From Rhipicephalus microplus (taxonomy: Eukaryota; Arthropoda; Arachnida; Ixodida; Ixodidae): a stretch of 64,000 nucleotides of DNA. Of this stretch, positions 22,848 to 35,786 are shown piece by piece; the stretch's first letter is position 1; each line of letters opens with the position of its first letter. A program made the translations under genes and the position numbers. The DNA lies in contig NC_134705.1 in the NCBI RefSeq assembly GCF_043290135.1, forward strand, positions 56,521,271 to 56,585,270, read 5' to 3'. The notes below the pieces were generated by a model, which saw only the letters and a program-made list of their open reading frames with translations, made no database searches and had not been told where the DNA came from.

Positions 22848-25800
22848 ATGGCTACTCACACCTCAACATTTCTTAAAGAAGTCAAGGCTGCATCCGTTAT
22901 CCAATGGAACGCCAGAGGACTAAAATCACGCCTTTCAGATTTTCGTCAGTTTATGTTTACCAACGCGTTTCCAATCATCGTCATTTGTGAACCCAATTCG
23001 TCGAAACCAATAAGACTATCGGGGTCAAGCTGTCATGTCTTCAACGAACGGTGCGTGCAGCAAAATCATCGTCTTCGTTCGTCGTGAACTGACGTATGTT
23101 GTGCATTCAATTGCACCTCACGATGACAATCAGTATGTCTGCATCACTGTGAAAAAGAACCAACTCATGTTTACTCTCATAGGCGTTTATATATCGCCGT
23201 CAAGTAATCTAGACTCCAGGAGATTAGCGGATATTTTGAGAGTGTGTCCTGCACCCTGGGTCCTCATAGGTGATTTCAATGCGCACAATCACGCATGGGG
23301 AAGTACGCGGACAAATGCAAGAGGACGCAGGTTAGCAAACATCGCCTACAACTATGGCCTTACTCTCCTGAACGACGGCAGCCCCACTTTTCTTCGAGGG
23401 GTGACATACGGCAGCTGTCTCGACCTTGCTTTTGTCTCCAACTCCCTCGCGAGATACGTCAAGTGGTTTCCAGATGTTGAGACACGAGGAAGTGATCACA
23501 TTCCAATCTACCTTAACATCAAAGGCTTGTCTAGTTATGGTCCATGGACGACCATTCGAGCAGTCCAATGAACCAACTTCAAATCTGACATGGAAGATGC
23601 TTGCAGCGATGGCCTACGATCTGGGTTAGAGGAAACAATTAAGAGCACAATGCAAAACGCCACTCGCACGGTGACGATATCTTCCACACGAAACGGCTTT
23701 GATATAGAGTTGGAGCGACTCCGAGCATTGCGACGCCGGGCGGAGCGTCGGTATCGGCTTACAAAATCAATTCACGATCTTAGGGCAGCCAGAAGGATGC
23801 AAAAGAAGATTCGGCGTCGCATGGATAGATTAGCGTCGGAACGATGGACAACGTTTTGCCAGTCACTAGACCCTCGCAAGCCACTCTCACACATTTGGAA
23901 AACGGTGCAAGGTCTGCGTCACCCTACGGAACAGCGCTTTCCATTCAAAGCGCTCGCGCTATTACAAAGGAGGCAAGACATCGATGTCGCAGAAGATTTC
24001 TGTGCGCAGATCGCCAACCAAGCCACTCGTCCAGATTCTCCAGTGAGAGGTGACGTCCGTCGTTTTCGTTACTACCACATGGACCTCCTTTTTACAATGG
24101 AGGATCTCGAGGCGGCACTAGCTCTCTGCAGGCGTTCAACTTCTCCGGGCCCAGATGGTATTCCGTACCGAGCCTTGTGCAACCTTGGGGAAGGTGCAAG
24201 GAGAGAACTGTTGAGCCTCTACAACATCTCGTGGCAGGATGGCAATGTTCCTGATGACTGGAAAGTAAGCCGCTTGTTACCCAGCTTGAAGCAGGGAAAA
24301 TGCCCACTCGAACTAACCTCATACCACCCAATAGCACTGGCCAGCTACGTAGGGAAGATAATGGAACGGATGATACTAGGCCGCCTGGAGTGGTATCTTG
24401 AATACTACAAGATTCATCCGAATTCAATGGCTCGTTTCCGACGCGACCGCTCTTCTATTGACAATGTCGATGATCTAGTTTCGTACGTTCAGCACGAAAG
24501 ATCCCGTAAGCGACTATCTGCAGCTTTGTTTCTAGATGTGAAAGGCGCTTATGATAATGTACTACATGACGCCATTTTGGGTGCTCTTGCGGTAGTTGGC
24601 CTTGGTGGTCGAGTCTTTCGGTGGATTTCGAGTTACCTGGCTGCAAGATCATTCTTTGTGTTAACAGAAGATGGCCCAACTACGCGACGCTATACTTCCA
24701 GAAGTGTTCCTCAAGGCGGAGTTCTTAGCCCGACGCTATTCAATCTTGCACTAATTGGCCTTGCTGAATACTTGCCAAGCACCATTAAAATCTCAATATA
24801 CGCAGACGACATCTGTGTCTGGACATCGGCAGTCACACGTCCTCAGATACGTTCCCGGCTTCAAAAAGCAGCAACTATGATTGCCAACTACTTGTTCAAA
24901 CAAGGTCTCAGCATATCACCAGAAAAATGCGCGCTGGTGGCTTTCACTCGCAAAGCAATGACACCTTATGCAATCTCAATCTGCGGGCGACCGATTTCTT
25001 ACACCAAAACCCACCGGTTTCTGGGCATCATTATTGATAGGGACCTCTGTTGGAGTCCGCATGCGACCTATATGAAGAAGCGCCTGACCGCTATTTCTCA
25101 ACTGTTCAAGTTCCTGGCAGGAAAGACGTGGGGGATGTCAGTAGACGCAATGATGGAGCTCTACAGGGCCCTGTTTCTCGGTTTCCTCAGATATAGCTTG
25201 CCCGTGCTTAGCAATACCTGCAAGATCAATGTTCGTGTTTTACAGGCAGTACAAGCCCAAGCGCTGAGAGTGTGCCTCGGTCTGCCCAGATGTACGTTAA
25301 CAGAAGCAACAATTGCAATTGCTGGTGACTATCCGATACAAACTCACATTGTTGTAGAAGTCCTGAGAACCTTCCATACCACCTTGGTGTCTTATTCGAC
25401 CCACCGTGCATCTTAGTGTACCAGGGATCCGGAGGAAATCTGAGTTTTCGTCGCCCGTGCTGAAACAACTGTCTCTTCTTCTTTTGCACGAGAAATATTC
25501 AGACAGCATACATGTATACAACGATGGTTCCACGAACCACCAGTGTTCGTCAGGGGCAGTAGTTATCCCAGCAAGAGGTGTTACCATCAGCTTTAGGACT
25601 GACCACTCCACGGCATCTACAGCAGCGGAACTAGCTGCTTTGCGCGCTGCACTTTGTGTGGTCAATGGGGAACCACCGCAACAATGGTCGATTTTCAGCG
25701 ACTCAAGGGCTGCCCTACAATCTGTGCTCTCAGCACTGCGTCGCGGCCCGTACGAACAGCTTGTTTTCGAAATTGGATGCCTTCTCCACACTTTACTCGA

Positions 25801-26380
25801 GAAAGGGCATCATGTGATGCTTCAATGACTGCCAAGTCATTGCGGCGTCATAGGGAACGAACATGCCCATACTGCCGCGCGGGCAGCCCTTGAAGGAACA
25901 CGAGAAGAAGCCATACCACTTTCGAGGACTAATGCTGCCAGTAATCTTTGACGACTTGCGCGTGAAATCACGTTTTCACTATGATGCCCACCAAGCATCG
26001 ATACGAATCGTCAACACCTCCTGTCCTCCTTGATGGCTCTTCGCATGCCCACTGGACTCGACCGAAGAGAAGCCACCCTACTTCATCGCTTATGGCTAGG
26101 AGTGGCATTTACAAAATCTTACTCCTTTGTCATAGGAATGGCCGACAACGCTCTCTGCGATGCCTGTCATTGCGAAGAGACGCTACACCACATCCTGTGT
26201 GACTGTCCATTGTATGAAATCCAGAGACAGTCACTGGCGTCTGCTTTTGCGCGCATCGACAACAGCCAAATGTCTGTGGACACTATTCTGTCAAGTGCCC
26301 GAGAGAAGACACTGCAACAGAAGGCGACGAAAGCTCTGTTGAAATTCCTATGCGACACCTACTTGAACAAGCGACTGTAA
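22848..26380 (+). pseudogene. I-clade LINE ORF2: EN, RT, RNase H
   Basis: Starts ATG 22,848, five bases after the ORF1 stop. Endonuclease: VIQWNARGLKS, GDFNAH (23,269-23,286), SCLDLAFVS and GSDHIPI. RT: SPGPDGIPY, DDWKVSRLLPSLK, FLDVKGAYDN, SVPQGGVLSPTLF and intact YADD at 24,799-24,810. RNase H: YNDGST, TAAELAALRA, IFSDSRAAL, then LPSHCGVIGNEHAH where the last Asp is replaced. A terminal CDAC...ETLHH...C motif ends near 26,215. Frameshifts lie near 23,030 and 25,410. Stops are TGA at 23,569, 25,826, 25,949 and 25,982. The RT core itself is open for 608 codons. Confidence 0.88.
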
Positions 26381-26596
26381 CAGCAATGTCACACACCGCG
26401 AAAGACAAGACTGGACTATGACTGTGTGCGCATGTGCTGCCAAGTGTGCTGTTTCTATCTTCCCTCTCTGCTCTCTTTCATCTCCCCCATCCCTCTCCCA
26501 TGCGCAGGGTAGCAAACCGGCTGCCTATAGGCTGGTTAACCTCCTTGCCTTTCTTTTCCCTTTATTTTCCTTCCTTCCTTTTTTCTACTGTGCGAT

Positions 26597-29500
26597 AAAG
26601 AAGCTTCTGCTACTCTCGGCGGCGTTGCTGTGATGTTGGTGGTTTGCTCAAATTAAATCAGCTCAAAAGTATTGTTGCCCACTGCAACAAAACATCGTAG
26701 GGTGAAGTAAGATGTGTGAAACATCACATCGGCATTTGAAAGGTGCAAGTTGCCTGTTTTATGCTCTTCGAAACTTTCAGTCTCTAGTAAATATGCGAAC
26801 AATATATAAATTATTTATCTATTGAACCCGTTGAATTTTGACAACACATATGTTTGTGATTCTTCTACGAGGATTTTTTTCGCCGAGCAGATCACTTCTG
26901 TCATAAGAAAACCTGTCAGAGTAATAATGTTAAAATTTTTATTGCTGTCATAAGCATATTTGCACCGTATGGTTACAACACTCGTGCTAGCACGGTTTTC
27001 CTTAATCAACTGAGCTATGCGAGTGTTCGTGAACTAACGCCCTAGTTCAACATATAATTATACATTTTACAGTCTTGATTGCGTACTACCGTAGGGAAAA
27101 TATTTACAAAAAGGATTGCGAGCCTTCACATTTGAAATTGGGTTAGTCGTGGCTTAATAATTGGCCTAACGTAACGGCTTTTAGTCAGTTTGATATACTT
27201 TTGAAATCTTCAGGCTCTTTGCCTTCTATAAAAATTATGATTGTGCGTGGCCACATGATAGACGTCGTGAGCCATGAAAGACTCGGTCTACTTACTCTTC
27301 ATCGGTCATCTGCGAATACGAACAACAGACACTGATATAGTGGACGAAAAGCGAGCATGCAGTAATGCACAATTTCTCTGCGTTTCCGACGCAGGAAAAC
27401 TTCCAACGTACCTTTCGTGCGGACGACACAGCAGGAGCGCAAACGCCGAAGTAGGGTGTTCGAATAAGAGCTTCCATTTCCCGATGAAGGTAATTATTCA
27501 GATATAGAACTCGCAGTACTTAACTCATTTGCTTTTTAGCAAGGGATCTCTTGGCACTTGCTGCTGCCCACAGAATTTATCCCTTCCGCCTTAGCAACAT
27601 ATCCATGTGACGGAAAGACAGTCGTGTTTGCATTAGGAAACCACCAGCACAAGCGCCTTTTATGCGTGTAAGGTGGTAGGCCACTCAAAAACAAAACAGT
27701 TTCAAGGGCATGCAGCGTTGAAACAACTTTTTTCTCAAAACCAGCATGTCCCAGCATTTACCCAGCTACTTAAAGTGCAAAATATTGAATATATATTTAT
27801 TCAGAGGTAATCTTTCTCAAAAATTGCATTAAAAGTGCTAGCCACGCCAGCATTCATAAGTGACTAATGGGTGGCTTTATTCAGTAATGGGTGGCTTTAT
27901 TCAGTTTGTTGGTGCTCAGCTTTATACAATCTCAAATCAGAGGGGGGAGATAAAAGGGGGAAAAAGACAGAAAAAAAGAAACAAAAAGAAGAAAAAAAGA
28001 AAGAAATAAGAGAAAAAGAATATAAGGTGGACTTCCCCGGGCGCCCCCCCTTTACTCTTCTCTCCACATCCCCCTCCATCTCTCTCCTTTTCCTTCTTTT
28101 CACCTTTCTGATCTCTATGATGTGTGTATGCTTCTTTCACTAACGCATTTTCTCCGACCAGATGACGCTTCCTGGCTTTGGTGGTTCGGATTGGGGCAAA
28201 AAGCTCGCGCTTACCTATCGTTGCACACATGACAAAGGGAAATTCGTAGGAACTTGATCTGGCTAAATAGCGCGATGAATTTAATACCATTTTACTGTTA
28301 TAATTTGCAGCCTACCCCAAACTTACCATACCTGCACATGAATAAAGCCTGCCGTGGCAATTATTCCGATTTGTGTCGTTGCTCTGTTGCATTCAGCGGA
28401 TTGTAGATACAAAAGTTTATTGCAGACACACAGTATGAGCCATAATAGGGATTCGAATGGCGCACAGGCACTCTACAAGTGAATATCGCAGCACGTTTGC
28501 TCATAACCAGTACAAACGTCTCGCTTTTCCAGCTCGTCTTTGGTATGGCGGCGGCGGTGCCACCTGATGCGTCCAAAACTGACTCGCGTGGCTCGCCTCC
28601 CTGTCACTGGTGCACTCTTGTGCAAGCGTGAGCCACCATGACGTGCACAAAATTGCGAGGAGGCGTCCTCTACTCTTCTCTATTGCCGTCTTCACGAAAT
28701 GTGACGTAACGACTTCTCTGTTTATTGTTTCCTCCATGCTCCTGAACTGGTGATGTAAAAAGTATCATCATCACATAATAACGTCGATGGATCACAACGC
28801 CATGGCCTCATAAAGTTTTTGACTCCATAACAGGATATTGTGTCTTGTTCGAAGGTGAACCAGTCATGAAGGCAATGTAAAACTAGGGTCAGTGCAGGAA
28901 TGTTGCGATGCCTCTAATCCCGGAGAATATCCATGTTAAGTTCGGAATGCTGTTGGGTCGGAACGAGACAATCGATATACTACCAAGGACAAAAAGATGG
29001 CTTTTGAAAACCACTTTTCCTGGCCGAATGACAAAGAGAGCTCTGAAGTCTGTTTTTTTATCAGATTCCCAGGTTACGGGGGTGGGAGGGTTAAGTTCCT
29101 TGAGCTTTCTCACTTTCTCAAGCTATTTCATTGTGGGTTCCTTGTAAAACTGTGTCGTATGTATTCTGTCTTTTTATATAGGTGTCCTTACTGGATTGTG
29201 AACTATATTAACTTGTGCTTGAAGCTATAAAATTGAAAAGAGACACCTAAAGCACCGACACTTTGAGCTATTGATCTTCAAGAACGTTGATGCCATGTTC
29301 TCAGAAGTTCATTATACGCTAACAGACTCATCTGTCGAAATGCTGCTGGATCGGTGCTCGAAATTGTCACAGGTTGATGAGCACTTAAAAGATGTCAAAA
29401 TACAAACTATTCAAGTGAAGCCACTTTCATGTATCGCCGCTAGTAGGCACCACACACCACATTAACAACACTGAGATCGTGGATGTTATCGCATAGTCAC

Positions 29501-29921
29501 TCAGCGCCTGAAGTTGGGCCTGAGCAACCATTGAAACCGTCACATTTGTCGATGTTGCCGAGTACTCGACACACTGAGGAGCTTTTGTACGCCATTCCCT
29601 CTCGAAATAACATTACTCTCACATAAGGGAAGTCATTCATACTTCTCCCGAAAAACTTCTACACGCCATGTTATCGATTGATGGTGATGTCACAAGCTTG
29701 AATTATTGTCACAGCTTCTTTACCAGCTCTAGAGAACAAATTAATTACAGGAGTAAAATGACACGCTAATGCGTGTCAATGGTTGCATCTGCTTAGACTT
29801 TGGCCACCTGGTAGTCTGCTTTGTTTTAAAAGCACCGTACTTTGTTTTTGCACTGCTTTGTTTTTGCTTTGTTTTTGAAACACCATACCAAGAAGCACTG
29901 CTTTGTTTTTGAAACGCCGTA
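26597..29921. other. no assignable gene; low-complexity patches
   Basis: A purine-rich patch (about 27,950-28,020) is followed by a pyrimidine-rich one (28,045-28,110). Short ctttgtttttg repeats occur at 29,835-29,915. Several open frames of 60-90 codons lack recognisable motifs. Confidence 0.4.
26950..27030 (-). repeat. weak tRNA-like relic
   Basis: The minus strand reads gcatagctcagttgattaag, close to a pol III A box within a tRNA D arm. A poorly conserved gtgttgtaacc stands where a B box would be. No proper cloverleaf forms, so at best it is the eroded head of a SINE. Confidence 0.25.
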
Positions 29922-32900
29922 CCAAGATATCCCTATTGCAAAAAGACAGCGTCCCCAGCGTGATGCCATTACGTGTTTTGGCACTGGTTCAAGCTGGAGA
30001 CACTGGTACACGCTTGTAATCACTTGCACTTCGCTGGGTGCACTGGCAAAAAGCAGTGTCGCACTAGTAGGGGCGCTGGCTCAACCGCCGTGACGCTGGC
30101 GCACACTGGGAAGCGCTGGAAGCGCTTGAATTTTCACTGGCAAGCGCTGATGAATGCTAGAGCACGCACTGCTTCTGCCAGCGCAGCGGGGACATTATTG
30201 TAGCATATGCCGTAGTATTTTGCGGTGTCGTTGAATACAAAACGCCTAATTCGACGGCACGGAGAGATGCTACCCTAACAGATACCGAGAATACGTAATT
30301 TTTGCGGCGCACGTAGGTATCGCAACAATTATAGTGCACCTTTTTCGCATATGCATTCGCGTATACTGGTCATATTCGCATCATCCGTGTATTGCTGTAA
30401 CAATTCTAAGTTGCAGTGTTTGTAATCTTGGAGCTGCACGTCACTCTTAGCAGAAACAGGAAAGTGTTTTTGCCGCCAAGTTGACGAAACGTAAATGAGC
30501 TCTCTCGATCACTTTGCAAGGTTTACCAGTGGAGGCGAGCGAAAAAGCTGTCATTCGATTCCACCACACCACATAAACGAATGTCTAACCATGAATACAC
30601 TTCTATTTAATTCAGGTTAGAGGTATGAATGTTCCGAAGGTCAAATGCAGAATCTTCAACCATCTCCACTGTCACAGGTCCCGTTAATTAGAGAGGCAAT
30701 CACCAGGCTAATTCTAAGGGCCCAAGTATCGGACCTCTGAACTGCACCACGAAAGCGCGGACTATTTAGAAGTGGTCCTATTTGGCGTGCCAGTGGACGC
30801 CGGCTGTGGTCCAAAGAACGGGTCAGAGCCGAGAGCTGATAAACAAAGCGAAATTATATTCTCAATTATGGCTGATCAAACGATACACAAATGTGCACAC
30901 TCGACAGCAGGCAGTTGAATACGATATGTCACAAATTAAACAACGTGCTACGAAGTATAATCAGCCACACTCAAAACAACGGACCCAAACAACAATACGC
31001 GCTACAATGCAATCACATGCATCGAACAACCAAGACATTGAAAAACTAAAGAGTCCGAAAACTTATTCAGTCCAAAGTCCTTAGAACAAAGTCTGAATAA
31101 TGCTCTTTCAAGAATCACTCACTCAAAGTCCAGCGCTGTTGTTCCGCTGCCCCCGAAGTTTCTCTTCCAGGAAACCTCGCGTCTTCAATTGGCCGCTCCC
31201 TAAGCACCAATCTTCTTCGCCAGTAACACGTCGGCTTCCCACGCGCAGCTGTCGCTACGCGTCTTCGCTCGCTGGCGGTAGACACACTCTTCTGCTTGTA
31301 GCACGTGTCCTCACACCTGAGGTGGAAATTCACTACATTACCTGCATTGTCACTGAGGACAGAAGGCTTCGCCGACAACGCGGAACACCTTACGCACCCG
31401 GGCGCAAACTTTCTTTTTCTCCTGTTTTCCCTTCTTCGCTGCTTGCTTAAATACCTTTCGCGCTAGATTCGAGAAAATTCGCATCGTTTCGTCGGTGCGA
31501 TTCAAAGTCAAGGCTTGGGAAAGAGCGAGACGTTTCGAGGACGGTCCGCGACACGTGACGCAACTCTGCATCACCACGCCTCTTTCCTTCGAGAACCTTC
31601 CAGGGCTTGCTCAGCCGCCGATGTGAGGTAGTTGGTCGGCGAAACTACGCTTCTGAGGCGGAAGAGACAGCGCGCTCGGGGAGTCTTTGGATGCTTGTTT
31701 TCTTCTTTATTGTTGACATTGAGGCGCCTCTCTGGCGCTTGGTCGCCAGAATTTAGCAGCGCCCACTGTTTTGAGCGCTCGTTTGTAACACCAATACACC
31801 ACGTCGAAAGCGGTCTTACACAGTGCCCAGCCCAGCGAGCATTAAACCTGTCGTGCCGGCAGCGTTGGCATATGTTTCCGGCGCTTCTTGCTTCGTGTAC
31901 ACACAGTTTTAAAGTGTGAGAATAACTGTAAAGTTTCGACATTCACAAACCTGAATCAACTATTTGCCTTGTGTCGATGTTCGCACAAGGAGCGCTGACG
32001 ATCGAACCTTGCGCTTTCAGCTAATCAGGGTGTCACCGAAAGCTGCCAGCCGTACTTAGCCGGTATACTTCTCTGACTGATATGTAACAACACGCAATTT
32101 CCAGTTGGTAATTTGGTACGCCTTCATGAACTGGCTCCCTGGCATACGTTTTCAGCGGATTGCATTAGTATACCTATAGGCGTTCTTATAAGTTTTTTGG
32201 TATTGATATTACTGCACATATCTGTACACTGGCACGCCCGCTGTATACTGCCAGTGGAGGCCAAAAAACAACGGTTGCTTGGCATTGCCACTGCGTAAAC
32301 GCATTTCTGGCAATGATTGACCTTGTACTTATTCAGGTAGAGGTAATGGTTAGCAATGTTGCAAAGCTCAAATGCAGAAACTTCTAGTATCGAAATTGAG
32401 CTGCTTCGAGAGTGGCCTTACCCAGTGCCCCGTCCCAGCGAAGCCTATCGTGCCGGCCGCGTTGGTGTACATGCTGTCGGCGTTTTTTACTTCACAATTA
32501 TAAAGTGTAAGAATGATTGTTAAGTACAGTCTAGAGATCTCTGAGCCTACATCAACAATTTAACCGCGTGGGCCATTACCGTACAAGGAGCGGCGACGAT
32601 TGATATGTCGTGCTCTCAGCAAAGCAGTCTGTCACTGAAAGCTTCCTTCTGAGCGCAGGAGCCGGTACTTCTCTGACTCGTGTGTAAGAACACGCAATTT
32701 TCAGTTGGTAATTAGGTACGCGTTAGTGAACTAGCATACTGGCATACTTTTTCAGTTGATCGCAATAGTGATTTCTTTGGCGGCTTCTTAGTTGCAGGTA
32801 TCAATATAACTGCGAATATGTAATCTGGCACCCCGGATGTTTACTGCTACATTGTCGCTTGCGCTAAACAATACTCAATATTCACTCGTGTGCGCGGATA

Positions 32901-33236
32901 TCAACCGAACAATACATTTTAAATCATCTGTACATGTTGACCAGTAGCAAGTGTGAAAACCGACAATCAAAGAAAAAACTATCGGCAGCAACAGCAGACA
33001 CTCTGTGGCTGCTCCTCCATTAAATTTGAGATTTTTCGGAGTTAGGATGTGGATGCTTCTAAAAACTTCGCGCTCTTGCTAATATCCCCACGTCACTCGG
33101 TGCCCGGAAGCCGTTTATCACTGTCAAATAGAGGCGCAATTATTACTCGGAAAAGAATACCGCGTAAATCTTGACTGTGCGACTTGTTACATGACGTCGA
33201 ACAGTGCGTTTTTTGAATAAATAGTCATTTTGCAAC
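29922..33236 (-). repeat. unclassified repeat A, copy 2 (inverted, LTR inside)
   Basis: Homologous to 543-2,730 in reverse orientation. The part at 29,922-30,669 matches 2,730 down to about 2,010, and the part at 31,799-33,236 matches about 2,005 down to 543. Without the LTR the length is about 2.18 kb, essentially that of copy 1. The internal duplication of about 600 bp is present too: gcaattt(c/t)cagttggtaat occurs at about 32,093 and 32,692. The two copies lie head-to-head about 27 kb apart. Confidence 0.7.
30670..31798 (-). mobile_element. solo LTR (family B), copy 2
   Basis: 1,129 bp, beginning tgtcaca and ending ccaataca. It is flanked by ccac on both sides (30,666-30,669 and 31,799-31,802), a perfect 4-bp target duplication. 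It interrupts repeat A cleanly at a site where copy 1 is continuous. On the minus strand a TATA-like tatttaag lies near 31,450. No internal retroviral-type genes are present, so it is a solo LTR left by recombination between the two LTRs of a full element. Confidence 0.8.
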
Positions 33237-33284
33237 CCCCACATGCCTGTTCTGGCATGGCATAAGACGAAGACGACGTTCTGA

Positions 33285-33640
33285 ATGGTCGCGTATTTCA
33301 TGTTCTCCACTTCGAAGGATTCATCGGCCATAAGCCGAGGTGCTGCTCAGGCTTCAGCCAGTGGCAATGACTACCATGTTGTAGTTCATCGCCTTCCCAC
33401 CGGTAAGCTCGTTGTGGACTCTGTTTTTCTACATGCGGACATATCTGGTCGCCCTTACCAAGTTCAAGATTTCCGAGATGCTTTTCGGAACATCATTGAC
33501 TTGAAGGAAATAAGCTTCATAGGTCCATTTCAAATGTCTCATGTTCAAATGGTCACATGCAAGTCAACGCTGACGAAAACTAAGTTGGCCACAAGAGGCA
33601 ACTTTTTCGCCAAAAGTCGTCAGGAACCTTTGACATCGAC
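33285..33640 (+). pseudogene. unassigned retroelement-like ORF fragment
   Basis: The frame reads YHVVVHRLPTGKLVVDSVF, then GRPYQVQDFRDAFRNIIDL and GPFQMSHVQMVTCKSTL. It resembles the conserved nucleic-acid-binding part of a retroelement ORF1 or gag, but I cannot place the family. It stops abruptly at about 33,605, where a minus-strand gag-like segment begins, suggesting an insertion junction. Confidence 0.4.
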
Positions 33641-33925
33641 GCCTTGAGCTCCTCGATGTGGTGACTGAGCAACGACAGCGTAGCAGCAGCGTAGTCCTCA
33701 TATTCTGCTACAGAGGCATAATTTTTTGCCATTAGGTAGGAAGTGAGGTGTGCTTTCAGCTCTAAGTTGAGCCCCCGCAGGCCTTTTTTGCATACCGTTA
33801 GCCTGTCGTGCACAACACGAAAATCCGATGAGGTGATCTGGTTGGATTCAATGTATTTCCGTGCTTCGTTTTGTAATCGTATGTGCAAAGCTCGCTGAGT
33901 GTTTTCCTTACCTTAGATGCGCTTC
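33603..33925 (-). pseudogene. Bel/Pao-like gag N-terminal fragment
   Basis: The minus strand reads MKRI, an in-frame stop, GKENTQRALHIRLQNEAR, then helical text ending VAEYEDYAAATLSLLSHHIEELK. The pattern of helices with an EY-x-D(Y)-A-x-x-x-L ending is like the start of Bel/Pao gag proteins. No other part of such an element is adjacent; the larger Bel/Pao relic is at 46.6-50.8 kb. The call rests on family resemblance only. Confidence 0.4.
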
Positions 33926-34108
33926 ATCGTTGTGGACGAAGTCTTTGCGTCGGGTCGCTTGCATCGCAGAGTCGCGATTTTCGGCACTATAAAATGTAGA
34001 AAAAGGTGTGTTCGCTGGCGGAGCGGAGCAAAACAAAGGGTTCTTGACCCGCAGAAAACGCGTCAATGACTGGCAAAGCGATCGTTCGGTCGTTCGTTTA
34101 ACAAAACA

Positions 34109-34165
<57 letters not shown>

Positions 34166-34181
34166 TGTGTATGTGTGTGTC
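34109..34181. repeat. (AT)n-(GT)n compound microsatellite
   Basis: About 8 AT units lead into about 19 GT units with minor interruptions. Confidence 0.95.
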
Positions 34182-35299
34182 GCTCTTTTGGCAACAGCAA
34201 CAACGTGCTACAATCGTGCATTGTGCAGGTTAGTACGTTGGTATTTTTATTTGTATTCTATTTCTGTCGCTGCTGCTACATGGTTAGATTTGCCTTTAGT
34301 ACGAGAAAACCGTGTCCATGCTTTGGGCTCTTCAATGACGCCTTCTTGATGTGCCTGTAAATGTCTTCTATAGGGTAAACTGCCCGATTTGACGACTTCT
34401 GAGTGCGACTGCCTTTTCCTTGTAGGTACTCGCTCTGGTATGTCTAAGATTTGTTTAGTTTTAAGAGTTCATCGATAACAAAAGCTTGGAAGTGCACATG
34501 TAAGCCAGTCCGTAAAAAGATTGCTAACACCGAGAACAATGATTCCATTTAAATAGATTTTAACACGGGGTTAGTCGATATGAAAACCGAGCGACCTCTC
34601 TCCACTCTCTGCCTCAAGAAGTTCAATTGACGGAAATTCCTTTTGCCGAACTTGCTCTCTTATGGTACTATATGCTTTCCCCAGATTTCTGTAAGCTACT
34701 TTTGGTACCAGAGTAGCTTCATCATGGTCATTGACATTAGTTCTCAGGATGAAGATTAACTATGAGGCGTCGACGATAGTACGTTTCCACCAAGCAGTGT
34801 TATAACCGTAAATTATGAGGAGGCATTTTGCAAGCTCTCAATGAATATTGTACAATAAAAATAATTTATATTTCAACGGCTTTTTTCACTCTCGTTACGT
34901 CGTCTGTTGTCATGGAGTGATCTACATTACTTCTACAGTGAAGTTGTTCTTGGTCCAAGTTTTCATACATGGGGACGATCGTATATCGCAGATTGAACTG
35001 GCATTTACCCGCAAAGTGTGTGCGAATTTCAATAAGGACATGTGCCACTTTTCTTCCCAGTTTCACTGCTCACTTCTCCCACAACTCCCCACTAAGCTCA
35101 CGTCAATAACCTATCATTTTCATAGCTAGCTGTGACAACTCGCCAATACGCACACGCCTGCTACCACCACTCCACCCACTTCAGGTAACCCAGTAGATAC
35201 TCTTATTTTCTCCTCCTCTTTGACTTCGTTTCACCCCACTTCCCGTGACCAGCTTTGCTAAGCTTCATGAGTGTCGGCCAAGTTGAGTTGGCAGAATCT
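34182..35299. other. no recognisable gene
   Basis: AT-rich sequence with short unrelated open frames on both strands. I see no repeat motif that matches elsewhere in the window. Confidence 0.35.
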
Positions 35300-35786
35300 T
35301 TAGGGGCGAAGCTCCTTAAGGTCGAGCCATGTCCCCTCACCATCGGCGTGACACGCTAGTACTGAAACAGCCCGGTAGAGGGCGGGGCTGGGCAAGCGCC
35401 AACCTGTACGGTTCGGTTCGGACTGTCACGGTGGATGGACGTGTTTTTCGAGCGCTCCCGAATAACTGCGCACAAAAATGGTTTTGGATGTTTTGAGCCT
35501 GTCTTTATAATTATGGGGCAGCAGTTGAAGTCCGTGTAGCACTTATTTTATTGTACGGCTTTTCGGGGGTCAGTCGCAAGGTAATGATTAGTTTGTGCGT
35601 GTGTGTTTGATTTTTTGTTTTTTTTTGTTGTTTTTCTTTTTTGCCACCCTGTGGGGAGGTGCACGTACATTGAACACCCAAAATTTTGTAGTAGAGCTTA
35701 GACTTTCCCTTTTTTGTAGGGCATAGCTCGATTTTTTGTAATTATCGAGTGAGACAAGTGATAGAGACAATTGGTGTCGGAGACAC

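Larger units (their letters stand above)
21452..26582 (+). mobile_element. near-complete I-clade LINE with 14-bp target duplication
   Basis: The 14-mer ttctactgtgcgat occurs at 21,438-21,451 and again at 26,583-26,596, bracketing a 5,131-bp element. Its contents are a short 5' UTR, ORF1 with zinc knuckles, ORF2 with endonuclease, RT, RNase H and a C-terminal CCHC-like motif, and a pyrimidine-rich 3' UTR. An RNase H domain after the RT is typical of the I clade. Premature stops are mainly TGA, explicable by CGA-to-TGA or TGG-to-TGA changes. Confidence 0.85.

Noticed and set aside
28501..28737. minus-strand 78-codon frame as a gene start
   Set aside because: CpG-containing but without recognisable domain or splice signals.
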